Positions 33,153-43,883 are shown, counted from the stretch's first letter. The stretch is DNA of 64,000 nt from Clostridium sp. CS001 (GCF_020443565.1 NZ_JAIZZN010000021.1:1-64000); one strand, 5' to 3'. Notes: a model not told the origin generated them from the sequence alone. Numbers and translations: made by a program.

Positions 33153-34292
33153 TTAATAGCACTTTTGATAAATACCAATTAGGTCTTCATTAGAAGGCTT
33201 TCTTGGATTAGTTGGAGTACAACGATCTAATATGGCTGTCTCAGACATAGGCTTCAAAGCATTTTCAAATTCCTTCTGATCAACTCCAAGCGCACGAATA
33301 TTTGTTTCAACTCCTAGAACTTTCTTTAGTCTGTCCACAGCCTGTATGAAATTCACAGTTCCTTCACGAGGTGTACGGGCTGGAAGTTGCAGAATGGTTG
33401 CTAGTTTTGCATATCTTTGAGCAGCATAACTGTTGGCGCTTCCCCTTAAGTCGGAGTTGTATTCCATCACAGCACTAAGTAAAATTGCATTGGAGCGACC
33501 ATGGGAAATGTGAAAAGTAGCTCCTAAGGCATGTGCCAAGCTGTGATTGATACCAAGACTTGTATTTGTAAATGCCATTCCAGCCATGCAGGAAGCATTT
33601 TGAACACGATCTCTGGCATTTGGATCTTTAGGGTCCTTGTAAAGCGTCTCAATATTTTCGAAGATTAGCTTGACTGCTTTTTCTGCAAGAGCATCTGTAA
33701 AGTCCGTTGCACTTGTGGAAACATAGGCTTCGATAGCGTGAACTAGAACATCTATACCTGTATCTACAACCACACGATGGGGAACATGCTGAATACATGT
33801 AGAGTCAAGTATCGCAATATCTGGTGCAATAAATTCATCTACTATTACCACCTTTGAACCCTCAGAAGTAATAACGGTAAAATCTGTTACTTCTGAACCT
33901 GTTCCACTTGTGGATGGAATTGCAATAAACAGTGGCTTTTTAACTTCGTCACCAGCTGCACTTTTTAACTTCCAAGAAAAATACAAAATTCCCTTTGCTG
34001 TATCGATGGCAGAACCCCCCCCAAGTGCAACAAGTACATCTGCATCACTTTTCTCGTATAGCTTTAGACCCTCTGTAATTACGTTAACATCCGGATCAGG
34101 GCGTACCCCAGAAAAAACAATGGAGCTTATTCCTGCTTTGGTTAGGTAATCTACTGCAGTTTGAAGATATCCTAGCTTTTCCATTATAGAATCCGAGACA
34201 ATGAATGCTCGGGAACCTTTAATCTGTTCTAAAAGTTGCATAGATTCCTTATTAAAATAGACAGTTGACTTCAATTTAAACTTATCTTCCAT
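33153..34292 (-). CDS. cutO: Iron-containing alcohol dehydrogenase
   Basis: A 379-residue group III (Fe) alcohol dehydrogenase. The NAD-binding motif is GGGSAIDTAKG, and the metal-binding segment HSLAHALGATFHISHG carries the conserved histidines. In choline and ethanolamine pathways the EutG/CutO homolog reduces acetaldehyde to ethanol, regenerating NAD+ for the acylating dehydrogenase. It is outside the main operon and transcribed in the opposite direction. GGAGG precedes the ATG. No obvious encapsulation tail is seen. The cutO assignment is by role and location. Confidence 0.88.
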   Translation of the reverse strand: MEDKFKLKSTVYFNKESMQLLEQIKGSRAFIVSDSIMEKLGYLQTAVDYLTKAGISSIVFSGVRPDPDVNVITEGLKLYEKSDADVLVALGGGSAIDTAKGILYFSWKLKSAAGDEVKKPLFIAIPSTSGTGSEVTDFTVITSEGSKVVIVDEFIAPDIAILDSTCIQHVPHRVVVDTGIDVLVHAIEAYVSTSATDFTDALAEKAVKLIFENIETLYKDPKDPNARDRVQNASCMAGMAFTNTSLGINHSLAHALGATFHISHGRSNAILLSAVMEYNSDLRGSANSYAAQRYAKLATILQLPARTPREGTVNFIQAVDRLKKVLGVETNIRALGVDQKEFENALKPMSETAILDRCTPTNPRKPSNEDLIGIYQKCY

Positions 34293-34703
34293 TATGTATA
34301 CCTCCTATTCTTTGATGCTACAGTAAAGCTCATAATACATGATATCATGTAGAACAATTAGTTTATTGCAGATTTAATATATAGTTTTAGCACTATTGTA
34401 TTAAGTTAAAATTTGAAATTGTACAATATTGTTTTTCTTGAACTATGGCTACTTTAAAACTATAGTTTTCTAATTTTTTTCTTCTTTAAAATAAAAATAT
34501 GCTATAATATCAATATATTTAATAGTTCTTAAAGGAAAATATACTTTACAATTAGGAATCAGTGTGATAGACTATCGATACTTAATATTAATCGATACTT
34601 AATATTAAAGAACCATGGTAGGAAATGAGATAAACGCTTAAAGTAAAGTGAACTTCAGAATTAAAGAAAGTAATAGATTGGAATATGTGTGGTGGAATTA
34701 TTG
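34293..34703. promoter_or_regulatory. Divergent regulatory region with palindrome and tandem repeat
   Basis: About 410 bases lie between the alcohol dehydrogenase and kinase genes. A perfect 16-bp palindrome, TACATGATATCATGTA, lies at 34336-34351, about 45 bp before the dehydrogenase start. A TATAAT at 34503-34508 may serve the kinase gene. An exact 17-bp tandem repeat, ATCGATACTTAATATTA twice, lies at 34574-34607. No ORF was found. Confidence 0.55.
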
Positions 34704-35618
34704 ATGAAAATAGAAGAATTAGTACAAGAAAAATTGCGTATGGTTTTTAATGATAATAGTGTTGTATTCGATAAATCAAGGTTTGCAGGTGGACTTACAA
34801 ATTATAATTACCTTATAGATATTAAAGGTACAGATTATGTTGTTCGTCAACCGGGCGGAATGACAGAACTTATGATCGACAGAAAAGTTGAAAAAGAGAA
34901 CAATCGCATCGCCTCGGAGTTTGGTATGAATTCCAAGTGCGTTTATTTTGATGAAATTAGTGGAATAAAAATCAGTGTGTATATTAAAAACAGCAAAAAT
35001 ATTGCTCAGACAGATCCAAGCTCTCTCACAAATTTGAGGGCTGTTTCTGGTCTAATGAAAAGAACTCATTCTAGTCTAAAAGACTTCCCCAATTCATTCC
35101 ATTGGGAAAAGGAACTTGATAAATATGAAAAGATTATTCAAAAGCTTAAGGGCGGTTTTTTCTTTGATTATGCTGCATTAAAGGATCAATTAATTGATTT
35201 TATGAAAGAGAATATAAAAGATATAATTTCTGTTCCCTGTCATAATGACACAGTGCCCGAAAACTTTGTAACTGATGATAATGGAAGGACCTACCTTATA
35301 GACTGGGAATATTCTGGAATGAATGACCCAAGTTGGGATGTAGCTTCGTATATTCTTGAATCCAGATTGAGCAAAGAAGCAATTGAATATCTTCTTTTAG
35401 ATTACTATGAGCAAGCGCCCTCACCCGAGGAAATATTAAAAATAAAATGCTATATGATGGCACAGGATTTGCTTTGGATGGTATGGGCCATGGTTAGACA
35501 CTATAGTGGTGATGATTTTCTGGACTACTGCAGTGTTAGATACGAGCGTTTTCAAAAAAATGTAAAGGCAATCACTGTTTCATCAGAGTATTCTATTTTT
35601 GATATGGTAAAAGATTAG
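34704..35618 (+). CDS. Choline/ethanolamine kinase-like phosphotransferase (LicA-like)
   Basis: A ~304-residue kinase of the choline/aminoglycoside phosphotransferase fold. The catalytic loop is CHNDTVPENF (H-N-D....N), followed by the metal-binding LIDWEYSG, both typical of LicA-like choline kinases. A substrate-side NYNYLIDIKG start fits the family. The ATG at 34704 is preferred to an upstream GTG at 34689. It would make phosphocholine from choline, competing with degradation. Its place beside the choline compartment supports choline as substrate, but ethanolamine or other amino-alcohols remain possible. Confidence 0.82.
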   Translation: MKIEELVQEKLRMVFNDNSVVFDKSRFAGGLTNYNYLIDIKGTDYVVRQPGGMTELMIDRKVEKENNRIASEFGMNSKCVYFDEISGIKISVYIKNSKNIAQTDPSSLTNLRAVSGLMKRTHSSLKDFPNSFHWEKELDKYEKIIQKLKGGFFFDYAALKDQLIDFMKENIKDIISVPCHNDTVPENFVTDDNGRTYLIDWEYSGMNDPSWDVASYILESRLSKEAIEYLLLDYYEQAPSPEEILKIKCYMMAQDLLWMVWAMVRHYSGDDFLDYCSVRYERFQKNVKAITVSSEYSIFDMVKD

Positions 35619-35664
35619 GTAGCTATATAACTGGCCATGTAGAAAATGTGGTTTTATATTTTAG

Positions 35665-35726
35665 ACACACCCCATTGAATGGAAATAACTATTTTAGTTA
35701 TTTTCATTCAATGGGGTGTGTTTTTT
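35665..35726 (+). terminator. Terminator after the kinase gene
   Basis: A long stem (left arm 35665-35690, right arm 35696-35721, with one interruption) followed by six T residues. Confidence 0.88.
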
Positions 35727-35777
35727 ATGCTTAAAAATGAAGTGAGAATAGTGCTGTATCATTTGAAACAAGCTATT

Positions 35778-35888
35778 GTGCAATAAAGTAACGATAGTAC
35801 AAAAACTTCAAAAGAGTGTCGGATATAATGCAGTAAAAAGTTGCATTTTATGCCATGAAAAAGCGCCTCATTAAGTTATATTTATAAT
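35778..35888 (+). promoter_or_regulatory. Conserved activator-dependent promoter element, copy 3
   Basis: Half-sites GTGCAA at 35778 and GTACAA at 35797, TATAAT at 35824-35829 and TGCCAT at 35851-35856 keep exactly the offsets of copies 1 and 2. A ~200-base leader follows before transporter 2, with a small hairpin (CCATGTT with AACATGG near 36010-36030) and no ORF. Confidence 0.75.
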
Positions 35889-36088
35889 AGGTGAAATTGT
35901 AAGTTAAAGGTAAGAATTATTTGGGAAAACGGTTTCTCATTCCTTTCTCCACAAAGTTAAATCCTAAGAATTAAAGGTACGTAAGGTCATGAAAGAAAAT
36001 TTCTAATGGCCATGTTAGAAACATGGTTATTATAAATTATAATTTAAAGCTAATACATTAAAAAAATTCAAAGAGGGGGATTTTGTTT

Positions 36089-37195
36089 ATGAGTAAAGAG
36101 GCGATAGCAGTTAGTGCTTCGGCAGTTACTGCTAAAAAGAAGTTATCATCACAATTTTACAAAAAGGGTATCTCAATTGCTTTATTTTCAGGACTTATGT
36201 ATGGATTTTATTCAGCATTTTTGACACTAGGTATGACTAAGGGAGTTTGGGGTGACTGGTATGGTATTAATACAGCTGGGTTATCTGCTTTTGCTGTTAC
36301 ATATTTACTAGGAGCAATTGGCAGTGCGGTAAATGATACTTGTAGCGCTGTTTGGGCATTACTTTATGCAGCAATTAAAGGTAAGCTTTCAGATTTCTTT
36401 AGATGCATTAATACTACTCCAGGTCGTGTAATGATTTTAGCTGCTCTTATAGGAGGCCCTATTTCCAGCACAGCCTATGTTGTTGGTCTTCAAATGGCTG
36501 GTTCCATAGTTATTCCTATTACTGCTCTTTGTCCGGCTATTGGTGCTATTTTAGGTAGATTATTATATAAACAAAAATTAACTAAACGTATGATGTTTGG
36601 TATTGCTATTTGTGTTGTTGCTAGTTTTATGATTGGTAGTACAAGCATTGGTGGAGATGCACCAAAAGGCATGTTCCTTGGTGTTTGTATCGCTTTCATA
36701 GCTGCTCTTGGTTGGGGTTTTGAGGGTTGCGTAGCTGGTTACGGAACATCTATGATTGACTCTGAAATCGGCATTACTATACGTCAGACAATATCAGGTC
36801 TTTCAAACTTAATTATTTTAATTCCTATCTTTGGTATGATGGCAGGCGGTATTAATATTTCAACTGATCTTGTTGTAAAGGCATTTACAAGTGGCCCTTC
36901 TATGATTTGGTTTGCCATAGCTGGTCTTTGCGCATTCGTTTCGTATATGAGCTGGTATAAGGGTAACAGTATGTGTGGTGCCGCTTTGGGTATGGCATGT
37001 AATGGTACTTACTCCTTTTGGGGACCATTCTGTTGCTGGATAATACTTGGTGTATTTAGCGGTATAGAAGGTTGGTCATTACCTCCTATTGCTTGGGTAG
37101 CTGCTATATTAATGGTATTTGGTATCTTAGTAATTTCTATGAATCCAATGGATTTGTTTAGAAAGAAGGAGGTAAATAAGTATGAAAGCGCTTAA
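36089..37195 (+). CDS. DMT/EamA-like membrane transporter of the choline locus, copy 2
   Basis: A ~368-residue paralog of the transporter at 11302, with about ten membrane segments, the same N-terminal AVTAKKKLSS-type lead and the same MNPMDLF(R/K)KKE tail. The ATG at 36089 lies 9 bases after a GGGGG site and is preferred over an upstream TTG. Its 3' end overlaps the partner small gene by 14 bases. Sharing the promoter element with transporter 1 and the shell operon implies co-regulation. Differences between copies may reflect import versus export or two substrates; this is inference. Confidence 0.8.
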   Translation: MSKEAIAVSASAVTAKKKLSSQFYKKGISIALFSGLMYGFYSAFLTLGMTKGVWGDWYGINTAGLSAFAVTYLLGAIGSAVNDTCSAVWALLYAAIKGKLSDFFRCINTTPGRVMILAALIGGPISSTAYVVGLQMAGSIVIPITALCPAIGAILGRLLYKQKLTKRMMFGIAICVVASFMIGSTSIGGDAPKGMFLGVCIAFIAALGWGFEGCVAGYGTSMIDSEIGITIRQTISGLSNLIILIPIFGMMAGGINISTDLVVKAFTSGPSMIWFAIAGLCAFVSYMSWYKGNSMCGAALGMACNGTYSFWGPFCCWIILGVFSGIEGWSLPPIAWVAAILMVFGILVISMNPMDLFRKKEVNKYESA

Positions 37196-37448
37196 CTATG
37201 CAATTTTAAAACATTTTACAAAAGTTAAAGAAGCTTGTGCAGAAGATGTTATAGAAGCTTTAAAGGGTGAATATGGTAAATTTAAAGCCCTTAACAGAAA
37301 TGATGTAATCGCAGCTTTAATGACTGCCGAAGCTAATGGTCTTCTAGAAGAGACAAGATTTGAAATGGATAAGGCAGATGTCTTAAAAGTTTACTATCAT
37401 GCAAACGGAGACGGTGCAGCTACAATTAATAAATACATTAAAGATTAA
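37182..37448 (+). CDS. Small winged-helix-like protein paired with the transporter, copy 2
   Basis: An 88-residue paralog of the protein at 12389, with matching helical (LNYAILKHFTKV), turn (VIAALMTAEANGLLEE) and C-terminal (GAATINKYIKD) segments. The AGGAGG site and start codon lie inside the transporter's last codons, so translation is coupled. A REP-like palindrome with a T run right after it ends the transcript. The name is by predicted fold only. Confidence 0.72.
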   Translation: MKALNYAILKHFTKVKEACAEDVIEALKGEYGKFKALNRNDVIAALMTAEANGLLEETRFEMDKADVLKVYYHANGDGAATINKYIKD

Positions 37449-37454
37449 TCTACT

Positions 37455-37521
37455 AGTGCCACCCACGTGGCAAGTGACATGTTAGTAACATGCACTTGCC
37501 ATGTGGGTGGCACTTTTTTTA
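37455..37521. repeat. REP-like palindrome, copy 2, acting as terminator
   Basis: Arms containing CCACGTGGCAAGTG and CACTTGCCATGTGG form a long imperfect hairpin (37455-37514) followed by seven T residues. It is related to 11057-11115 and 46068-46093. Confidence 0.75.
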
Positions 37522-37633
37522 AATTTTTAAAGGGATTTCAACTAATTTATAGAACTATAATATAACAAATTAATTGAACTTTATGTTACCTTTTTAGAAT
37601 TAACGTAGAAGAATATTTTGGAGTGTGATAATA

Positions 37634-39778
37634 TTGAAGAATTTTACAAGAACTTTCTTATTTGTTTTAATTATACTATTTTCTTCTAAAAATTTTACAT
37701 TCTCCACTTCAAATAACACGGTATCATTGACTAGTGAAGAACAACAGTGGATAACTAAAAATAAAAAAAGGATTTTAATTCTGGGCATTGACCCATATTC
37801 TGGAGATGAATATTTTAAAGATAATGGTAAAGAAAAGGGTTATTTAATTCCTTTAATAAAAACTATCAATGAAAACTTAGGGATAAACATAAGGTTAGAA
37901 GCATCAAAGACTTGGGGTGAGGTTTATTTAGGGCTTCAAGATGGCAGTGTGGATATTCTTTTTGGAGCAAACCAAACCACTGAAAGAGAAAAAATCATGA
38001 CCTTTACAATACCTGTAAGTAAAGTACCTTATGCACTTATATCTAAAAAAGATGGAGATATACATACAATAGGTGACATTGATAAAAGAGCAGTAGGGTT
38101 TCTTAAAAATGATATTGTGATGGAACTGTTGCCTGAAGTCTATAAAAATATAAAGTATGAAGAGAAAGCGTATAACTCTGAAGAAGATCTAATTTCGGCA
38201 TTAAGAAGCAATGAAATTGATGCATTTATAGTATCAGGTGGCGATGTGGTATATAGTTTTATTTATGATTTTCCTAATTTGAAATATACATTTAAGATAG
38301 AAAAAATAACCTCTGATAGAACCTTTTCTACAAGGAAAGAAGATAAGATTCTTGCGGAAATATTAGACAAGCAGCTTAATAATTTGTTAAATGGAACTCT
38401 GCCAAAGCTCATGGACCAAAGCAAAATTGAATATACCATGAAGATTATGAATCTTTCAGAGCGTGAAAGAAACTGGATTAAGAATAAAGGTGAAGCAACC
38501 ATAGGTATTACAAAGGATTATCTTCCCTTTGATTATTATAAGGATGGTATTTATGGAGGCATAAGTGGGGAAATTATAAAAGAGATATCGGCTAAAACCG
38601 GCATAAAGTTTAAGTATGTTTATGATGACTTTGATATACTCTCTGAAAAGCTTGTAAAAGGCGAAATAGACGTTTTAAATATTGCCAAAACTGAGGAAAG
38701 AGTAAAAAATATATTATACCCAAGGCCTTACAGTACAGAAAGAGATATAATTGCGGGTAAAGTAGGAGTCAAAGATGTTAAAGATGTTTTTGGGCTTGAA
38801 GGGGAAAAGGTTGCTATTATAAAAGGGTTCTGGCATGAGGAATATCTGAGAAAAAACCTCACTAGTGTAGACATTATAGAAACTAACAATATTCAAGAGG
38901 CATTAACGTTAGTTAGCACTGGAAAAGCTGATTATCTTATAGAAAATCCAAGTGTACTTCGTTTTTATTTTGAAGATATGCAGTTATATGATATTGTTCA
39001 AAAGGGTACTACAAGCACAGATTCCTATTTATATTATGGAATTTCAAAGAAAAGCCCTGAACTTGCAAGTATAATGGATAAGATTATACCTCTTATGGAT
39101 ATAGATGAGTTATTTAATGTAGGGTACGCTGGAATACCCCATAAGAGAACCAACCAGAATTATAGAAATCTTATTTTTATAATTCTAGGGTTAGCTATCT
39201 TAATACTCATTATAATAGTATTTGCAATTAAGGTATTTAGAGATTTAACAAGAGAAAAGACTAAAACATCAACTTTGAGGGAGAGGGAGAATCTTTTATA
39301 TACAGATGCATTAACAAATGTTTATAATAGAAACTACTATAATGATAAGGTTAAGGATAAACTAGATACTTGGAAATACCCTCAAACAATAATTGTTTCT
39401 GATGTAAATGATTTAAAGAAAGTTAACGATAATTATGGACATATTATTGGTGATAAATTATTAAAATGTTTTGCAGACACTCTTAAAGAAGCTTTTCCTA
39501 AATGTAACCTGGTTTTGAGAATGGGTGGAGATGAATTCCATATAATATTAGAAAGCACAAATGAGGAGCAGATGGTAGAGAATATATTAAAGGTTAAAGG
39601 AATTATTGAAAAGAAAAGCATAGAGGTTGGTGAAAATAAAAGTATTAAAATGTCTGCAGCTTTCGGTTATGCTACAAGAAACTGTTCGAAGGAAGATATT
39701 GATGATATAATTGCCCTTGCTGACAAAAGAATGTATGAGGATAAAAGTAGGATCAAAGGCAGAATGAACACATTATAA
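37634..39778 (+). CDS. Membrane diguanylate cyclase with two SBP3 sensor domains
   Basis: A ~714-residue signalling protein. A signal peptide or N-terminal anchor ([14 protein letters not shown]) leads to two extracellular solute-binding-protein-3 domains (about residues 40-270 and 275-505), then a membrane helix ([20 protein letters not shown]) and a C-terminal GGDEF domain with an intact GGDEF. The allosteric I-site RxxD is replaced by PKCN, so product inhibition is probably lost. The domains may sense amino acids. TTG at 37634 lies 10 bases after GGAG and is preferred over a GTG at 37625, which is too close. It forms cyclic di-GMP by family inference. Confidence 0.88.
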   Translation: MKNFTRTFLFVLIILFSSKNFTFSTSNNTVSLTSEEQQWITKNKKRILILGIDPYSGDEYFKDNGKEKGYLIPLIKTINENLGINIRLEASKTWGEVYLGLQDGSVDILFGANQTTEREKIMTFTIPVSKVPYALISKKDGDIHTIGDIDKRAVGFLKNDIVMELLPEVYKNIKYEEKAYNSEEDLISALRSNEIDAFIVSGGDVVYSFIYDFPNLKYTFKIEKITSDRTFSTRKEDKILAEILDKQLNNLLNGTLPKLMDQSKIEYTMKIMNLSERERNWIKNKGEATIGITKDYLPFDYYKDGIYGGISGEIIKEISAKTGIKFKYVYDDFDILSEKLVKGEIDVLNIAKTEERVKNILYPRPYSTERDIIAGKVGVKDVKDVFGLEGEKVAIIKGFWHEEYLRKNLTSVDIIETNNIQEALTLVSTGKADYLIENPSVLRFYFEDMQLYDIVQKGTTSTDSYLYYGISKKSPELASIMDKIIPLMDIDELFNVGYAGIPHKRTNQNYRNLIFIILGLAILILIIIVFAIKVFRDLTREKTKTSTLRERENLLYTDALTNVYNRNYYNDKVKDKLDTWKYPQTIIVSDVNDLKKVNDNYGHIIGDKLLKCFADTLKEAFPKCNLVLRMGGDEFHIILESTNEEQMVENILKVKGIIEKKSIEVGENKSIKMSAAFGYATRNCSKEDIDDIIALADKRMYEDKSRIKGRMNTL

Positions 39779-39809
39779 GATAGGGTTTAAAGCAGAAGGA
39801 GATGACCAA

Positions 39810-41255
39810 ATGATAAAAGAAAATTTAAAGGATTATAAATTAAGCAGCGAGTTATTAAAGGCGATTAGTATGTTGAATTTTAAAGATTTTACAAAGGTTC
39901 AGAAACAAGTTATACCTGTTGTACTTAAGCAAAAGGATGTAGTGGTTAAGTCTCAAACTGGAAGTGGGAAGACAGCAGCATTTGCAATTCCTATTTGCCA
40001 GCTTGTAGATTGGGAAGAAAATAAACCTCAAGCATTGGTACTTACACCAACAAGGGAGCTTGCTATCCAAGTCAAAGAAGATATTTTTAACATAGGGAGA
40101 TTTAAAAGACTTAAAGTGTCTGCAGTTTATGGAAAGTCACCTTTCTATAATGAAAAAAAGGAGCTTAAACAAAAAACACATGTAGTGGTTGGAACTCCTG
40201 GTCGTGTTATAGATCATATTGATAAAGGCACATTTGATACATCAAACATAAAGTACCTTGTAATAGATGAAGCTGATGAAATGCTTAATATGGGATTTGT
40301 AGACCAAATAGAAACAATAATAAATAGCTTACCTAAAGAGCGGGTAACCATATTATTGTCAGCTACCATGCCAAAGGATATAGAGACTTTACGTAATAGG
40401 TACATGAAAGACCCTATACATATTGAAATAGAGGAAGAAAATAAAGCAGCAGATAACATATGCCAAGAAAGATATGACGTAGATGAACGGGATAAAATGA
40501 AGCTTTTAAGAGATATAACCATAATAGAAAACCCAGATAGCTGCATTATATTTTGCAATACAAAACAAAAGGTAGACGAGGTTTATGGCGAGCTGTCTAA
40601 GCTTCAGTACACTTGTAGAAAAATACATGGTGGAATGGAACAAGATGATAGACTTAGAATAATGAACGGGTTTAAGAAAGGGTATTTTAGATATTTAGTA
40701 GCTACAGATGTTGCAGCTAGAGGCATAGATATAGATAACATTACCCTTGTAATTAACTATGATATACCAGAAGACAAGGAAAGCTATGTTCATAGAATAG
40801 GAAGAACAGGGCGTATAGGAAAGTTAGGTCATGCAGTTACTTTTGTAACACAAAGGGAAAATAGATTTTTAAATGATATACATGACTACATCGGCAAAGA
40901 GATTGTTTTAAAGGAAGCACCAAAGGTGGAAATCGTAAATGATGCTAAAGAAGAATTTGAGGACAAAATGAATACAAGACCTGAAGTTAAAGAAGCAAAA
41001 GGTGCTGAGCTAAGTAAAGAAATTATGAAATTGCATATAAATGCAGGTAAGAAAACAAAGATGAGGGCAGCAGATATTGTAGGTGCGCTTTGCAATATTA
41101 AAGATATGACAAAAGATGATATAGGAATCATCAATATAGTTGATATATCTACATTTGTAGAAATATTAAACAATAAAGGCGAGATGGTGTTTAAGGAGTT
41201 ACAAAACACACCTATTAAGGGTAGGGTGCGTACGGTAAGTAAAGTGGATATATAA
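39810..41255 (+). CDS. dbpA: DEAD-box RNA helicase with DbpA-type RNA-binding domain
   Basis: A 481-residue ATP-dependent RNA helicase. Motif [12 protein letters not shown], motif II DEAD ([13 protein letters not shown]), motif III SATMP and motif [10 protein letters not shown] are all present. The last ~75 residues match the DbpA RNA-binding fold that targets 23S rRNA in the family, so ribosome assembly is the likely role. GGAGATG precedes the start. It follows the GGDEF gene after about 30 bases and converges on the lipase gene. Confidence 0.9.
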   Translation: MIKENLKDYKLSSELLKAISMLNFKDFTKVQKQVIPVVLKQKDVVVKSQTGSGKTAAFAIPICQLVDWEENKPQALVLTPTRELAIQVKEDIFNIGRFKRLKVSAVYGKSPFYNEKKELKQKTHVVVGTPGRVIDHIDKGTFDTSNIKYLVIDEADEMLNMGFVDQIETIINSLPKERVTILLSATMPKDIETLRNRYMKDPIHIEIEEENKAADNICQERYDVDERDKMKLLRDITIIENPDSCIIFCNTKQKVDEVYGELSKLQYTCRKIHGGMEQDDRLRIMNGFKKGYFRYLVATDVAARGIDIDNITLVINYDIPEDKESYVHRIGRTGRIGKLGHAVTFVTQRENRFLNDIHDYIGKEIVLKEAPKVEIVNDAKEEFEDKMNTRPEVKEAKGAELSKEIMKLHINAGKKTKMRAADIVGALCNIKDMTKDDIGIINIVDISTFVEILNNKGEMVFKELQNTPIKGRVRTVSKVDI

Positions 41256-41270
41256 ATGTAATAAATAAAA

Positions 41271-41307
41271 AAGTAGCAAGTAGAGACAGAGTTTCTACTT
41301 GCTACTT
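41271..41307. terminator. Bidirectional terminator between helicase and lipase genes
   Basis: A 14-bp perfect stem (AAGTAGCAAGTAGA with TCTACTTGCTACTT) lies between convergent stops, flanked by A-rich and T-poor sequence. Confidence 0.75.
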
Positions 41308-41317
41308 AGGATAAGCA

Positions 41318-42484
41318 TTACTTTAGTATATTTAAAACTTGATTAATTACATTCTCGTTATTACATAACTCCGAATGCTCTTCGCTCACAAAAAAAGTTT
41401 TTTTTGGATTAGTTCTTCCGCCAACATTTGCACTATATACTGGAACAGTACCATCTCCCTGAGAATTAGATGAAATAATACAATTCTTAAATTTAGGTAT
41501 AGAATTCTTCATTTCAAATTTTTCTTCTATTCTTTCTATAGTACCTGCTTGGCCATTTCCTATGATAAAGTATGAATCTATACAATCTAATGCATATTTA
41601 TCTTTAAACAGAATTGTCTCTAAAGATTTATGAAAATCTTCAGCTTTCTTTAAATGATCTTTACTATGCGGTGAAAATTTTCTATAGATTATAAAATTTT
41701 CAGTTTCACTAAAGGATTTTATAAGTAATTTAGTACTTTCCTTTGAAGATTTTGTATTAGTAATTATATTTGTACTAATATAATAATTATTTTTATTATC
41801 AAAATATTGCTTTGTAGGAAGCAATTGATATAAAGGTTGCATATTTGAAATTTCATATTTTATAGTTTTATTTAAGATTTTGCTACTAAAACCATCAACA
41901 TCTCCTGTTTCTAACATGTAGAATGCCTTTGGTGCGCCTAAATAGGGTACTCCTATAGAAATATATTTATTAATTTTCTCAGTATTACCATTGGCAATAT
42001 ATTTTGCTGTAACAAGTCCACCCATGCTGTAGGCTATGATTGATACTTTTTGGTCATTAGCTGTATTGATATCAATAAATTCTTTTAATCTATCTGCGTT
42101 AATACTATTATCAATTCTCCAATCATACCCAAACAAAAGGACCTTATATTTATCGGTATTCTCAAGTGTTTCTTTTAATAGAGTTGAAGAATCAGCTAAA
42201 GGCGAGCCTATTTGGACATCCGTTAGCAATGGAGTTCCATCTTTATCACAAATTAAGGAGGCAGAACCTTTTAAAATAGACTTTAGGGACTTAGTGCTTG
42301 GTAGCCACACTTTTTCTGAGTCATAATAAAGTTCTGTACCCATTATGCCGGGTATAAAGATTACAACTTCTTTATCATTAGGTTTGTATAATTCATTTGC
42401 AAAAGTATTCTTAATTTGGAAATTAAGAAGAACTGTATTAAGTAGAAAAACAAAGCATAATAAGTTACATAATTTTCTTTTCAA
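41318..42484 (-). CDS. Secreted LCAT-like lipase/acyltransferase
   Basis: A 388-residue alpha/beta hydrolase of the lecithin:cholesterol acyltransferase family. A signal peptide is visible (KRKLCNLLCFVFLLNTVLL ending near TFA-NE at about residue 30). The oxyanion region is IFIPGIMGTELYY, the nucleophile lies in AYSMGG, the acid Asp in GDGTVP and the catalytic His in EEHSEL. It is probably a phospholipase or acyltransferase on exported lipids. GGTCA-rich spacing before the ATG is a weak ribosome site. Confidence 0.88.
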   Translation of the reverse strand: MKRKLCNLLCFVFLLNTVLLNFQIKNTFANELYKPNDKEVVIFIPGIMGTELYYDSEKVWLPSTKSLKSILKGSASLICDKDGTPLLTDVQIGSPLADSSTLLKETLENTDKYKVLLFGYDWRIDNSINADRLKEFIDINTANDQKVSIIAYSMGGLVTAKYIANGNTEKINKYISIGVPYLGAPKAFYMLETGDVDGFSSKILNKTIKYEISNMQPLYQLLPTKQYFDNKNNYYISTNIITNTKSSKESTKLLIKSFSETENFIIYRKFSPHSKDHLKKAEDFHKSLETILFKDKYALDCIDSYFIIGNGQAGTIERIEEKFEMKNSIPKFKNCIISSNSQGDGTVPVYSANVGGRTNPKKTFFVSEEHSELCNNENVINQVLNILK

Positions 42485-42516
42485 GAAAGGTCACCTCATA
42501 ATTATATAGTATTTCT

Positions 42517-43683
42517 TTATGGAGCAGTTTGTTCCATATGATAAGTATACCATTTACTAATTAATATCTTAAAAGAAGCAGCAACAGGTACAGCAATTAG
42601 CATACCTATAAGTCCACCTAAATTTCCACCTATAATAATTGCAAGCATAGTGAATACAGGATGAAGCCCCACGCTATCTCCAACAATTTTAGGTGCTAAA
42701 AAGTTATTATCAATTTGTTGAACTACAATCATTCCAATGGTTGCCCATAAAGCTGTGATAGGTTGTCCACTCAGTAGAGACATAATTATTGCAAGAACAG
42801 TTCCTACAACAGGTCCGATATAGGGAATCATATTGCAAATACCAGCAATAATTCCTATTATTAAAGCATAATCTATTCCTATAAAATACAATACAGCACC
42901 TGATAGTACTCCAACAATACAAGCTTCAAGTAATTGACCTTTAATATATTTATGAAACGTATCATCTACAGTATGTAATATTTCGGTCAATCTATTTCCT
43001 GTTGAGCTTGTTCTAAATATAAGATTAAAGATTTTACTCCATAGATCAGCAAAGTACTCAGAGTCCTGCATTAAATAAATACTTAATACTATAGCTATAA
43101 AGAATGTAACTATATTACCACTTATTGATACAATGGAATTTGTCATTGCACCAACACTTGCAGAAAAGTACGACTGGATATAGCTTACAACTTGAGCAAT
43201 CTTATCATTTAAGTTTCCTAGAATAGAGAGATTTGAACCTTGCAACTTTTCGCTAATAAAGCTAACTGAAAGTGTTGAGTTTTTTAAATATTGGGTAAGG
43301 TACTCTGTCATATTAGCTATAGTTACATTGTTAGAAAGTTTTCCACCAATCATAATATATATTCCACTAATAACAGCTATAAAAATAGCGATTACCAGTG
43401 CATACACTCCTAAAATACCAAATGCTCTTCTGGTAGATGCTTTTTTAAATATTCTTTTATTTTCTAATAAGTTTTCAATACTTTTCACACCTGGCTTCAA
43501 TAAGTATACAATCACAAGTGCTATAATAAGTGGTTTCATAAGTGTAAGAGTTTTTTCTATTATACTTGATAATAAAGAAAAAATGGCACCTATATTATTA
43601 AAGATTATTATGCCCATGTAAATCAGAAGAACGGTTCCAGTTGCATACAAGCAGTATTTCAATAAAGGTTTATCTATTCTCAT
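42517..43683 (-). CDS. AI-2E family transporter
   Basis: A ~388-residue multi-pass membrane protein of the AI-2E/PerM/YdbI family. Several hydrophobic helices in the N-terminal half, a cytoplasmic helical stretch and the conserved PYIGPVVG motif near residue 290 are visible. The ATG at 43683 has GGGA 7 bases upstream and is preferred to one six codons earlier. Members export small molecules or act as Na+/H+ antiporters; substrate here is unknown. It is 32 bases upstream of the lipase gene on the same strand. Confidence 0.88.
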   Translation of the reverse strand: MRIDKPLLKYCLYATGTVLLIYMGIIIFNNIGAIFSLLSSIIEKTLTLMKPLIIALVIVYLLKPGVKSIENLLENKRIFKKASTRRAFGILGVYALVIAIFIAVISGIYIMIGGKLSNNVTIANMTEYLTQYLKNSTLSVSFISEKLQGSNLSILGNLNDKIAQVVSYIQSYFSASVGAMTNSIVSISGNIVTFFIAIVLSIYLMQDSEYFADLWSKIFNLIFRTSSTGNRLTEILHTVDDTFHKYIKGQLLEACIVGVLSGAVLYFIGIDYALIIGIIAGICNMIPYIGPVVGTVLAIIMSLLSGQPITALWATIGMIVVQQIDNNFLAPKIVGDSVGLHPVFTMLAIIIGGNLGGLIGMLIAVPVAASFKILISKWYTYHMEQTAP

Positions 43684-43883
43684 ATTACTATCCCTTCGCA
43701 ATTAGTTTGCTTTTAAATTTATTTTTAATATGTTATTCAATATTTTAATATACCTTTAATTTACCACGTATTTGGGAATAGAGTCAATATAAGTCGTGAT
43801 TTTTTGGTTATTAGGAAGATTTATATTATAATATATATAAACTACTTAAAAAAGTAGAATAACAAATAGAGAGCGGTGTAATT

